DNA from: Nostoc sp. MS1
GTDB lineage: Bacteria; Cyanobacteriota; Cyanobacteriia; Cyanobacteriales; Nostocaceae
Length of the DNA stretch: 64,000 bases
Assembly: GCF_019976755.1 (NCBI RefSeq)
Contig: NZ_AP023441.1
Coordinates: 1,784,501-1,848,500, forward strand
Direction of reading: 5' to 3'
Of the stretch, positions 8,706 to 16,828 are shown piece by piece (positions within the stretch are counted from its first letter, which is position 1; the number at the start of each line of letters is the position of its first letter). Under the pieces are notes generated by a model. The model had not been told where the DNA came from and did not search any database. It was given only the letters and a program-made list of their open reading frames with translations. Made by a program: the position numbers and the translations under genes.

Positions 8706-9983
8706 ATGATGATGAGTAACGCGCTCTCTATAGTTGCTGTAACGGCAGTGCTAAAAGACTTGCTAGAGAATGGTTTAGTTAGTGACTCTATTACTGCTAG
8801 TGTGGGTGATGTGCTGGTTACGGCTTTACCACCAGATTTAATTAAAGTGGGAACTGATGAGCGATCGCAACTTAATTTCTTTCTCTATCATGTAACACAA
8901 AACCGCAACGTTGACTGGGTATCGCCAGAATTTCGCTCTAAGCACTCACGAGTCAATAAAAGTCAACGCTCGGCTAATCCACCCTTAGCTTTAGACTTAC
9001 ATTATCTGTTAACAGCTTATGGGGCTAAAGATTTTCAAGCAGAACTGTTGTTAGGTTATGCCATGCAATTACTGCACACAACAACAGTTATTACCTCAGA
9101 TTTGATTGAAAATGCCTTAAAAAACGCCTCTACCAGCAATACTACCAGTTTGATTTCACAGGCTTTAGCTGGTGTCTCTATATCTAAATTAGCTGAACAA
9201 ATTGGACAGATTAAGCTTTCACCCGAATTTTTGAGCATGGAAGACAATTCCAAAATATGGTCTGCCTTGCAAACCCACTATCGACCTTCGGCTAGTTACT
9301 TAGCTTCGATGATATTAATTGATAGTCAGGAAATAAATTATTCAGAATGTGGTAACACAGGACTCTGGAATGAACCAAGTATTGAGCAAGTTACAGCACT
9401 GACACAAACACAGCCATTAATCTTTGCAGGTAATACTATCATGATTCGTGGTAAGCGTTTACGTGGTGAGATTACCCGTATTCGGCTGAATAACACTGAA
9501 AAACTATTAGTACCAGAAAATATTAAAGAAACACAAATTAGTTTCAAGTTACCAGATGATTTGTATATTGGTGTACAAACTATACAAGTTGTGCATTTAA
9601 CTATAGCTAATGCCGGACACATAGAAAATATGACATCGAATGTGGCGGCTGTGATTATACATCCCAAAATTTCTGTACTATTGCGTCAGGTAGTAGATAG
9701 TGCCGCAGAATTACACTCAGTTGAACTCACCGTTAAGTTTCATCCTCAACTGAGGAAAACACAACGAGTAGTTTTACTTTTGAATGAAATATCTAGTCCT
9801 CATACTTTAGCCCAATCTATCGTTGTCTCATCACCTGATGATGATACCGACGTGATGAATATTGCTGTAAAGAATATCCAACCAGGAACCTATCTTGTCA
9901 GAGTGCAGGTAGACGGTGTTGCCAGTCCATTAGAAATGAATCAAACAGGGGAATACCATTCGCCACAGGTAACAATTCCATGA
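8706..9983 (+). CDS. DUF4255 (Pvc16/Cis16-type) protein with TIG-like region
   Basis: 425 aa. Residues 1-190 are DUF4255-like (LSIVAVTAVLKDLL start, LNFFLYHVTQN, LDLHYLLTAYGAKD, AELLLGYAMQLLH). Residues about 225-310 have the pattern of an IPT/TIG Ig-like domain (IFAGNTIMIRGKRL, TRIRLNN). The alternative start at 8712 removes two Met residues. Its stop overlaps the start of the AAA+ ATPase (ATGA), so the two are translationally coupled. In Afp/PVC the cap (16) and ATPase (15) are adjacent, which favours this copy as the functional Cis16 partner of the ATPase. It is a distant paralogue of the protein at 5187-6035. Confidence 0.82.
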   Translation: MMMSNALSIVAVTAVLKDLLENGLVSDSITASVGDVLVTALPPDLIKVGTDERSQLNFFLYHVTQNRNVDWVSPEFRSKHSRVNKSQRSANPPLALDLHYLLTAYGAKDFQAELLLGYAMQLLHTTTVITSDLIENALKNASTSNTTSLISQALAGVSISKLAEQIGQIKLSPEFLSMEDNSKIWSALQTHYRPSASYLASMILIDSQEINYSECGNTGLWNEPSIEQVTALTQTQPLIFAGNTIMIRGKRLRGEITRIRLNNTEKLLVPENIKETQISFKLPDDLYIGVQTIQVVHLTIANAGHIENMTSNVAAVIIHPKISVLLRQVVDSAAELHSVELTVKFHPQLRKTQRVVLLLNEISSPHTLAQSIVVSSPDDDTDVMNIAVKNIQPGTYLVRVQVDGVASPLEMNQTGEYHSPQVTIP

Positions 9984-11968
9984 ATGCAACAACAGTTAAT
10001 TACAATTGGCATGAGGCCAATGAGCGCTACTTATTAGCAGCTTTAGGTATGGTACGTGATGCGATTGAAACATACGCACACAAAACCCAGTCATCCACGT
10101 CTTCAGCACAACAGCAGAAACAACAAACTATAGAAACGGCAACGGCTGATATGACAGCACCACCCTTATTAGAGCGGGTATGTCAGCTATTTGGTTTATC
10201 CGAATTTGAAAGGGATATACTGCTAATGTGTGCCTGTATGGAATTTTATGGTGATTTTGCAGCTTTATGTGGGCTAGCTCAGGGAGACACACAAAAAACT
10301 TATCCTACTTTAAGTTTAGCCCTTGCTGCCTTACCTAACCCCCATTGGGATGCGATCGCCCCTGATGCTAAATTACGATATTGGCGATTGATTGAGTTGG
10401 GTGAGGGTAGAGCGTTAACACTTAGCCCCCTACGGATTGATGAAAGAATTTTACATTATTTAGTGGGTAGACAATATATAGATGAGAGATTGGCGGGGAT
10501 TGTTGAACCCATACCAGAAGCCAGAGAATTAGTCCCATCTCAACAGCAATTAGCCCAGCAAATAGCAGCCGTGTGGATGCAGTCATCTCAGACTGAGAAG
10601 TTACCAATTTTACAACTATGTGGTATTGAACCCATAAGTAAACGAGCGATCGCCTCTACAGTCTGTAAAATATTAGGTGTGAACCTGCACATTATGCCCG
10701 TTCAGGTTGTGCCATCCGCACCCGCAGAGATGGAAACTCTGTTGCGTTTGTGGGAGCGAGAGTCAATTTTAAGTAACAGCGCCCTACTCATAGACTGCGA
10801 CAAAATTGACATAACAGACTTAACTCGTACCCATACCATTGGACGCTTCCTGGAACGCATTAATGGTTTAGTATTTGTCACAAGTCGAGAAAGAATTGCT
10901 ATACAGCAACGCCCCATAGTCAGCTTTAATATTCACAAACCCACCATCGAAGAACAAAGCCTACTCTGGCAAAGCAATTTAGCCCAGATCCAGCCGCAAT
11001 TAAATGGGCAAGTGAGAAAATTAGCCACCCAATTCAACCTTAGTCCCAATACTATCCGCGCCGCCTGTGCAGAAGCTTTAGGACAACTAACTGGGGAAAA
11101 AGAACAAGATATCGGGCAAATTCTCTGGGATGCTTGCCGCAAACAAGCCCGTCCTCACCTAGACGAACTCGCCCAACGTATCCCCCCCACCGCCACTTGG
11201 GAAGATTTAGTATTACCCCCAGCCCAAGCGGAAATGTTGAGAGAAATTGCCGCCCATGTGCGTCAACGTGCCACTGTGTATCAAAATTGGGGATTTGCTG
11301 CTAAAAATACTCGTGGGCTAGGTATTAGTGCCTTATTTGCTGGCAGTAGCGGTACAGGGAAAACCCTAGCGGCGGAAGTCTTAGCCCAGGAATTGCACCT
11401 CGACCTCTACAGGATTGATTTATCATCGGTAGTAAGTAAATATATTGGCGAAACTGAGAAAAATCTGCGTCGGGTATTTGATGCTGCCGAAGAAGGCGGA
11501 GTTATCCTATTATTCGACGAAGCAGACGCTTTATTTGGTAAACGTAGCGAAGTTAAAGATAGCCATGACCGTTACGCCAATATTGAAGTTAGCTACCTGC
11601 TGCAACGGATGGAAAGCTATCCAGGCTTGGCAATTATGACAACCAACCTCAAGAGTTCCATCGATACAGCTTTCCAGCGCCGTATTCGTTTTGCAGTCCA
11701 GTTTCCCTTTCCTGATGCAGCACAACGTGCCGAAATTTGGCGGCGAGTTTACCCAACTAACACCCCTACCAATGGCTTGGATGCGAAGAAGTTATCACAA
11801 TTAAGTGTAGCTGGGGGTAACATTCGCAACATCGCCTTAAATGCCGCCTTCCTCGCCGCCGATGCTGATGAACCTGTGCAGATGAAACATTTATTACGGG
11901 CAGCACGGACAGAATACGCCAAGTTAGAGAAATCGCTGACAGAAGCAGAAATTGGCGGTTGGGTTTGA
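9980..11968 (+). CDS. CIS AAA+ ATPase (Cis15/Afp15-like)
   Basis: 662 aa. The C-terminal half is an AAA+ module with Walker A GSSGTGKT near residues 454-461, Walker B ILLFDEADALF near 509-519, sensor-like TTNLKSSID and an arginine-finger-like FQRRIRF. The N-terminal half resembles the winged-helix region of Afp15/Pvc15-family ATPases (LLERVCQLFGLSEFERDILL). This family is needed for assembly or cargo loading in eCIS. The start overlaps the stop of the DUF4255 gene by ATGA. It is the only cluster gene with clear catalytic energy coupling. A full-length, intact motor is indicated. Confidence 0.92.
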   Translation: MNATTVNYNWHEANERYLLAALGMVRDAIETYAHKTQSSTSSAQQQKQQTIETATADMTAPPLLERVCQLFGLSEFERDILLMCACMEFYGDFAALCGLAQGDTQKTYPTLSLALAALPNPHWDAIAPDAKLRYWRLIELGEGRALTLSPLRIDERILHYLVGRQYIDERLAGIVEPIPEARELVPSQQQLAQQIAAVWMQSSQTEKLPILQLCGIEPISKRAIASTVCKILGVNLHIMPVQVVPSAPAEMETLLRLWERESILSNSALLIDCDKIDITDLTRTHTIGRFLERINGLVFVTSRERIAIQQRPIVSFNIHKPTIEEQSLLWQSNLAQIQPQLNGQVRKLATQFNLSPNTIRAACAEALGQLTGEKEQDIGQILWDACRKQARPHLDELAQRIPPTATWEDLVLPPAQAEMLREIAAHVRQRATVYQNWGFAAKNTRGLGISALFAGSSGTGKTLAAEVLAQELHLDLYRIDLSSVVSKYIGETEKNLRRVFDAAEEGGVILLFDEADALFGKRSEVKDSHDRYANIEVSYLLQRMESYPGLAIMTTNLKSSIDTAFQRRIRFAVQFPFPDAAQRAEIWRRVYPTNTPTNGLDAKKLSQLSVAGGNIRNIALNAAFLAADADEPVQMKHLLRAARTEYAKLEKSLTEAEIGGWV

Positions 11969-12104
11969 GAGTAAAGGAATGGCAAACAATAGCTAATGAC
12001 TTTACACTTAAGTCGATAGCGAGTATTGATATATCTATAGTTTCGGGAAGCGCGATTACTTTAACGTTTAAACAAGTTTAAAATTATGTCAGGAGGTAGA
12101 TTTT

Positions 12105-12479
12105 CTGAATGATTTCCCAGATAATTTAGCCATTGCAGAAATTCATAAAGCTATTGGTAATATTGTCATTAGATTTCCACTACTTCATTGTGAAGAATGT
12201 GCAAATACACTTAAAAAGTGGCTCAAACAACGCGGGATTCAAGGTAAACTTTGGCGACTATCAACTAAGTATGACAATGAAGACTTTATTCTCAGCGAGC
12301 GTTTAGAACAACAGGGTTGCGTTGAAACTATCACTGAAAATGGTGTTCATTATGGAGTTGAAGTTTTTGGTAAAATTTTCGATAACCTTTCCGAACAAGG
12401 GCTATCACCAGATGACTGGATTAATGATTTTACTTCCTTATCTAATGAGTTTAAGGTAGAAGTAATTGAGGAGTTTTAA
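12105..12479 (+). CDS. papain-fold toxin domain (Tox-PL-2-like), CTG start or headless toxin cassette
   Basis: 124 aa if started at CTG 12105, which has a strong AGGAGG at 12091-12096 with 8-nt spacing. No ATG, GTG or TTG is in frame back to the stop at 12069. Residues match polymorphic-toxin papain-fold domains: LHCEECA (Cys29, Cys32), GVHYGVEV (His82), FDNLSEQGL (Asp93) and a closing DDWINDF. A Cys-His-Asp cysteine peptidase or deamidase-like activity is expected from the family. An immunity candidate follows after 24 bp. It may be a free-standing toxin, or an orphan C-terminal cassette whose effector N-terminus has been lost. No upstream frame encodes the eCIS leader. Confidence 0.68.
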   Translation: MNDFPDNLAIAEIHKAIGNIVIRFPLLHCEECANTLKKWLKQRGIQGKLWRLSTKYDNEDFILSERLEQQGCVETITENGVHYGVEVFGKIFDNLSEQGLSPDDWINDFTSLSNEFKVEVIEEF

Positions 12480-12503
12480 ACTTTTTTAACGGAGTTAAGG
12501 TGA

Positions 12504-12872
12504 ATGAGTGCATTATTTAATTTACTAGAGAAAATTAAAACCAAACCAAGCTTATATTTGGGTACAGCCTCCGTGAGTAATTTACGGATGTTCATTCTCG
12601 GCTATCGCTTTTCTCGTGATGAATTAGGTATCGTGAATACTGAAACAGAAAGTGATTTCTATAAAAACTTCCAACCTTGGCTACAGAATCGCTTATCTAT
12701 TCGCACTGTTAACGCTTGGGATAAAATTATTCTACTCACTTGTATTGATGAAAAATCTGCATTTGATTACTTTTTTCAACTACTAGATGAATTTATCCAA
12801 CGAGATAAAAGCCAAGATATTGACCCGATTCTATCTGACGCATCCTCTAAAAATTCTCCAAAGGTTGCCTAA
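12504..12872 (+). CDS. probable immunity protein of the papain-fold toxin
   Basis: 122 aa, cytosolic, opening MSALFNLLEKIKTKPSLYLG, with an SNLRMFILGYRF segment and a C-terminal FFQLLDEFIQRDK helix. I recall this type of small protein next to Tox-PL-2 domains in bacterial genomes, but its name is not certain. GGAGTTAAGGTGA before the ATG gives an acceptable ribosome site. The 24-bp gap after the toxin gene implies one transcript. The role of neutralising the toxin is inferred from position. Confidence 0.65.
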   Translation: MSALFNLLEKIKTKPSLYLGTASVSNLRMFILGYRFSRDELGIVNTETESDFYKNFQPWLQNRLSIRTVNAWDKIILLTCIDEKSAFDYFFQLLDEFIQRDKSQDIDPILSDASSKNSPKVA

Positions 12873-12998
12873 AAAATATGATAATTAACCAAGCGATCGC
12901 CTATTCTACAAATTAAGCATTTCCCCACAAGTGATCGCATTTAACTGTATTTTATCGAAAAGCGATCGCCAAAAGACTTTTTGTAGCAAACGTCAAAA

Positions 12999-13016
12999 AC
13001 TAGACTAAAGTCGAAC
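12999..13016. promoter_or_regulatory. copy of the shared AAAGTCGAAC motif upstream of an effector gene
   Basis: GACTAAAGTCGAAC lies about 70-80 bp before the start at 13083, and a related GCCAAAAGACTTTT stands at 12968. The same core appears before the two DUF4157 genes. Candidate control site only. Confidence 0.35.
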
Positions 13017-13082
13017 CAACCTTACCTATAGCTGGGTGAGATAATATTGTCATAATTAACTTGTTAATTTGTGGGGTTAGCG

Positions 13083-14342
13083 ATGAAACAACGGCAGCAA
13101 ATTCTCAAAAAGGCTGATTCATCCGCTACTGTATCAGAAGAGGCTCAGTTTCAATCGCACCCATCGACGCACAAAACGCAACAGCAGACAAATACGCCGC
13201 TTTCGCAAACAGAAGCAGAAAATCAAGAGTTTCAACAGCAGCAAATTGAGGCGACAAAATTAGCAATTCAAGCCAAACACGGCACTATTACCCCAGAAGG
13301 ACAGACACAACTTACCTTACTACAAGCCAAGATGAATGATGTGCTGCATAGGCGAGTTGAACAAGGTGCTGGGTTTGGTCACAATTTGGAGAATATCGCG
13401 CTGCATCATCCTGATAGAATACCATCTGTGCAGGCAAAGTTAGCGATCGCTAAACCAGGAGATAAATTTGAGCAGCAAGCAGATCAAGTGGCTGGTATTG
13501 TAGTTAACCAAATTAATCAAAAAACTATCCAAAAACAAGGCACATCACAGGCTACAACTAGCCAGAACAAAGAAAGCAATGTTGAAGAAGCAAATAACAG
13601 CGCAGCAAATTCCAAACAAATATTTTTGAGTAATTATGCAGTGGCGAAAGAATTAGTTCATGGCATAGATGAGACTTTACCAAAAGAAAAAATTCTTGAA
13701 CAACTCCTGCATAATTTCAAGAATATATCATTTAAATATACAATGACTTATAAGCAAGGTGTAACTCTGCTAAAAGGAACCAGAGAAGGAGATTGTCGGA
13801 CATTAGCAGAAGCTTTTCAAACAGTAGCGCAAGAATATTTTGGCATTCAAAATGTCACAGTTGCACAAATCAAGAAGCCTTTCTTAAGCGAAGCTCCTGA
13901 CACTTTATACCAAGGCAGAAAACGTAATTGCGATAACGGTAAACGGTGGTTTTTCCAAAATCATTATTGGGCTACTTGGAACAACACAGTATATGATGTT
14001 TTATTCCTCAGTAATAAACGTCCAGAAGTAGACATGGCAAGACAAGAAAGTCCACTCAAATCAATGTTTATGCCAGAGGGAGAATATTTTGAAACCGAAA
14101 AGGGTAAGGTTGTTTATCCTCGCAATCATGAATATTTAACTATTGAATTAGGTATGTTTGAAAAGTTGAAAAACTTTATCAATAACCTTGGTAGATGGTT
14201 AGCCAGAGATATGAGTTCAATTATCAATCAAATCAAGAAATTGTTAAGCAGAGGCGGAAATAATAATAGTGATTTTGAATCTTTAATCAGAGAAGTACAA
14301 AATAACAAAACGAATGAAATAAATGCAAATAATCCAAAATAA
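13083..14342 (+). CDS. CIS-associated effector candidate with eCIS leader-like region and Cys-His-Asp domain
   Basis: 419 aa from the ATG at 13083; a GTG at 13071 is possible but less like the other effector N-termini. Residues 1-100 are Gln-rich and disordered. Residues 101-141 (ENIALHHP, QAKLAIAKPGDKFEQQADQVA) match the region that precedes DUF4157 in the effectors at 27173 and 29411, but the HExxH-bearing DUF4157 itself is absent. The C-terminal domain has EGDCRTLAEAF (Cys238), QNHYWATW (His294) and TVYDVLF (Asp305), the arrangement of a transglutaminase/papain-like enzyme. It probably acts as a cargo with cysteine-dependent activity. No immunity gene is evident beside it. Confidence 0.7.
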   Translation: MKQRQQILKKADSSATVSEEAQFQSHPSTHKTQQQTNTPLSQTEAENQEFQQQQIEATKLAIQAKHGTITPEGQTQLTLLQAKMNDVLHRRVEQGAGFGHNLENIALHHPDRIPSVQAKLAIAKPGDKFEQQADQVAGIVVNQINQKTIQKQGTSQATTSQNKESNVEEANNSAANSKQIFLSNYAVAKELVHGIDETLPKEKILEQLLHNFKNISFKYTMTYKQGVTLLKGTREGDCRTLAEAFQTVAQEYFGIQNVTVAQIKKPFLSEAPDTLYQGRKRNCDNGKRWFFQNHYWATWNNTVYDVLFLSNKRPEVDMARQESPLKSMFMPEGEYFETEKGKVVYPRNHEYLTIELGMFEKLKNFINNLGRWLARDMSSIINQIKKLLSRGGNNNSDFESLIREVQNNKTNEINANNPK

Positions 14343-14353
14343 TAATCTCTTAA

Positions 14354-14420
14354 CTTTGTGCCTCTGTGGTAAAAATAATTTATTAAACCACAAAGTCACG
14401 GAAAACACAGAGATAAATGC
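14354..14420. repeat. inverted copies of a dispersed CACCACAAAG/CACAGAG repeat
   Basis: CTTTGTGCCTCTGTGGT is followed after a 16-bp AT-rich loop by its imperfect reverse complement ACCACAAAG...CACAGAG. A third copy lies at 45260-45288. Between the convergent genes here it could fold into a hairpin and act as a bidirectional terminator. Confidence 0.6.
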
Positions 14421-14435
14421 CCACTCTACCAAATA

Positions 14436-15644
14436 TTACCATTGTCCAGAATTATCTTCTTGTTGTAAGCCTAGTAACTGTCGCCGCTTCCAAGCATAGT
14501 TGAGTATATTAATTCCTAGTTCTTGCGCTGTACGAATAGTTAACCTGGGTAAATTAAATTCCCTGTCTATTCCCCAAGCAGAGGCTAAATCACCAACTAC
14601 TAAAATTATTCCTCCACCTAAGAACAATTGAAGTAACTGTTGATTGATAATAGGTAAAGCTGCAAATAGAAAAGGTTTTGTTCTTAAAGGATGACTTCTT
14701 TGTAACTCTGTTAATGGTCGTAAAGGAGTTTCTAATTGCTGTGCTAAAGCATGGGTACTTTCAATTAAAGCATTAGCATCTAACGGCGCATCAACCAATA
14801 ATATTCCACCTGAATCCAAATAATTTTTCAGTGAGTCAAACTCAAAACTATTTAAAGATAGTGACTGTTTACCTGTCAGATAAAGTAAATCGTATTCTTG
14901 AATATTTTCTGATAGCGCCACCTCACTGGGTTCATCAGCACCGCGTAAGTGTGAATATAAAGGTTCTACTGATTGTAATAGGTACGCAAGGTTGAAGAAA
15001 TTACGCGCATATTCACCATCATCGCTACGAGAAACCTGCGCGATTTTCACTAAGGCTTGAGGACGTGCTTGTGCGTGGCGGCGATAACGTAAATCAATAT
15101 TGTTATAACCAGGATAAAAAGCATCGGCTGGTTTACTAATTGTAGTTTGTCCTGGCTCTAACCAAATGCGGCAAATTTCAATTTCTGATGGTTCTGGCGG
15201 AGAAATTTTTTGGTCAATACGATAGGTTTCTTGGACAATATCTCTTTGCTGTCTATTGCGCAGTTCGTCAGGATCTACATAGCTCACTACTAAGTAAATC
15301 ATGACTGGTTCAGAACTAGCTACTTCTAAATTAATATCAACGTCACGATATGCTTGGGGAGAAACAACTATTAAATTTCCCATGACATCAATAGCAATTC
15401 CTGGCTGAATTTGTACCCAACGTCCATCTCTGTATTCTGCGCCTGTTTGACGGGGTGCAGGAATTGGGCGAACGCCTAAACCACAGACGATTCCCGGTTG
15501 GTGTAAACTTTGAAAGTATGCGTTTTGCCGTTGACGGTGATATTCATGGGCTTTACTCCAACGTTCAGCATTGATGAGTAACCCATCTGAAGGATTTAGG
15601 CGTTCAAAAGGTTGAATTTGTGGCGGTGGAAATGGGTGAGTCAT
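14436..15644 (-). CDS. DUF4159-like CIS-cluster protein
   Basis: 402 aa when started at the ATG at 15644 (MTHPFPPPQ). A start 24 bp further upstream would translate the AAATTCA tandem repeat and is rejected. The N-terminal half (about 1-175) has GLLINAERWSKAHEYHRQRQ and IQPGIAIDVMGNLIVV, a pattern seen in proteins of eCIS baseplate operons. The C-terminal half resembles DUF4159 (FFNLAYLLQSVEPLY, YDLLYLTGKQ, LKNYLDSGGILLVDAP), a flavodoxin/GATase-like fold. It is the last gene of block B, after the tail protein I-like gene. Function unknown; a baseplate accessory is likely by context. Confidence 0.72.
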   Translation of the reverse strand: MTHPFPPPQIQPFERLNPSDGLLINAERWSKAHEYHRQRQNAYFQSLHQPGIVCGLGVRPIPAPRQTGAEYRDGRWVQIQPGIAIDVMGNLIVVSPQAYRDVDINLEVASSEPVMIYLVVSYVDPDELRNRQQRDIVQETYRIDQKISPPEPSEIEICRIWLEPGQTTISKPADAFYPGYNNIDLRYRRHAQARPQALVKIAQVSRSDDGEYARNFFNLAYLLQSVEPLYSHLRGADEPSEVALSENIQEYDLLYLTGKQSLSLNSFEFDSLKNYLDSGGILLVDAPLDANALIESTHALAQQLETPLRPLTELQRSHPLRTKPFLFAALPIINQQLLQLFLGGGIILVVGDLASAWGIDREFNLPRLTIRTAQELGINILNYAWKRRQLLGLQQEDNSGQW

Positions 15645-15650
15645 ATTAAT

Positions 15651-15680
15651 TGAAAATTCAAAATTCAAAATTCAAAATTA
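15651..15680. repeat. short tandem repeat, 7-bp unit AAATTCA
   Basis: Four copies of AAATTCA between two CIS genes. The same unit recurs at 19444-19477. Confidence 0.85.
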
Positions 15681-15714
15681 AAGACTAAGTATGATGAGCG
15701 AGGTTACTCTACTC

Positions 15715-16746
15715 TCAGTTATTAAAGTTTTCTATGATTAATTCATAGGTACAAAAAGCGGGTTTTTCTTGGTCAATGATACGGCGGATTAATTGCTCAT
15801 TGAGGTTGATGTGAGCATGATGAGGACGTAAGCAGACTCTAAAGTTATATGCTTGACCACCTGCTAAAACTGCACTACCTAATTGTGCTGTTCCTAAAAC
15901 GAAACTGGGGCCAAAAGGCTCGGTGATACTAATATGTTTTTCCGTTTCGTTAGTTATATCCTCATCTAAAGGTAAGCCTGTATAAAGGTGCAAATATAGC
16001 CGTAACCCTTTACGAGTTCCTCGCCAACGATAAAGTTCAACTGCACGGCGAATTAAACGCCGTTGTTGATCTAAATTCCAAACTGAATCTATTTGCCACC
16101 CCACCCAGTGAGCTAAAAATGGTAATAGTGCCTTTGGTGCTGTCAAGGGGTCAAGGTTTGCCCACATGACATTAAAACTATCAATAGCTGGTTGATAAGC
16201 CTGCTCAAATATCTTCATGAAGCGACTAATAAAGTCTACTTCCCGATATAAAACGGGCAGAAATTCCATGTAAGCACTGTGAGGACGGACATATAAATTA
16301 AAATATTCACTGTGCTGAATTTGTTCTCTGTCTGTACCTGAATCAATTGCGATCGCCACTAAGCTACGAAAGTCGAGATCCAATTTATCCTTTTGTCCAG
16401 GAATAATCGCCTGTTGATCCTCAAAAAAGGTGGCGGGAACGGTGAAATAGAGAACAGCATCCATCTGTCCTCGCGCCGGGATTTCATTTCCTTCTGTACC
16501 AATTTGACACCACTCAACAGGAAAGTTACCTTCAACTTTGAGACTCACTCTAATAGGACGTTGTTCTAAATTCTGCACTTGCACAATCATCTCGCTAGGT
16601 TCCCCTGGATGCAGAACCAAACTTTGGGCTGTTGCATCCATCCTTTCCGGCTTAGTGAAAGCTAACCCCGCACCTGGTACAGCCTCCGGTATTTGCATCG
16701 GGGTTAAGTTAATACGAACCGCAGGGCTAGAACGACTTTGTACCAT
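15715..16746 (-). CDS. CIS baseplate/tail protein I-like (Cis12-type)
   Basis: 343 aa. Residues 1-150 form a beta-rich region (RMDATAQSLVLHPGEPSEM, VSLKVEGNFPVEW). Residues 160-340 match the phage tail protein I family: YMEFLPVLYRE, FLAHWVGWQID, RRLIRRAVELYRWRGTRKGL and a Gly-rich strand before the C-terminus. In CIS particles such proteins belong to the baseplate wedge. It is downstream of the J-like gene in the same operon, with only a short STRR in the gap. The assignment as Cis12 rather than another wedge subunit is by position. Confidence 0.83.
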   Translation of the reverse strand: MVQSRSSPAVRINLTPMQIPEAVPGAGLAFTKPERMDATAQSLVLHPGEPSEMIVQVQNLEQRPIRVSLKVEGNFPVEWCQIGTEGNEIPARGQMDAVLYFTVPATFFEDQQAIIPGQKDKLDLDFRSLVAIAIDSGTDREQIQHSEYFNLYVRPHSAYMEFLPVLYREVDFISRFMKIFEQAYQPAIDSFNVMWANLDPLTAPKALLPFLAHWVGWQIDSVWNLDQQRRLIRRAVELYRWRGTRKGLRLYLHLYTGLPLDEDITNETEKHISITEPFGPSFVLGTAQLGSAVLAGGQAYNFRVCLRPHHAHINLNEQLIRRIIDQEKPAFCTYELIIENFNN

Positions 16747-16779
16747 AGAATTTAGGGAGTGGGGAGCAGGGAAGAAAAA

Positions 16780-16819
16780 CTAATGACTATGGACTAATGA
16801 CTAATGACTAATGACTAAT
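16780..16819. repeat. short tandem repeat, 7-bp unit GACTAAT
   Basis: Five or six copies of the GACTAAT heptamer (same family as 2971-2997) in the gap between the baseplate genes. Confidence 0.85.
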
Positions 16820-16828
16820 AACAACTGT

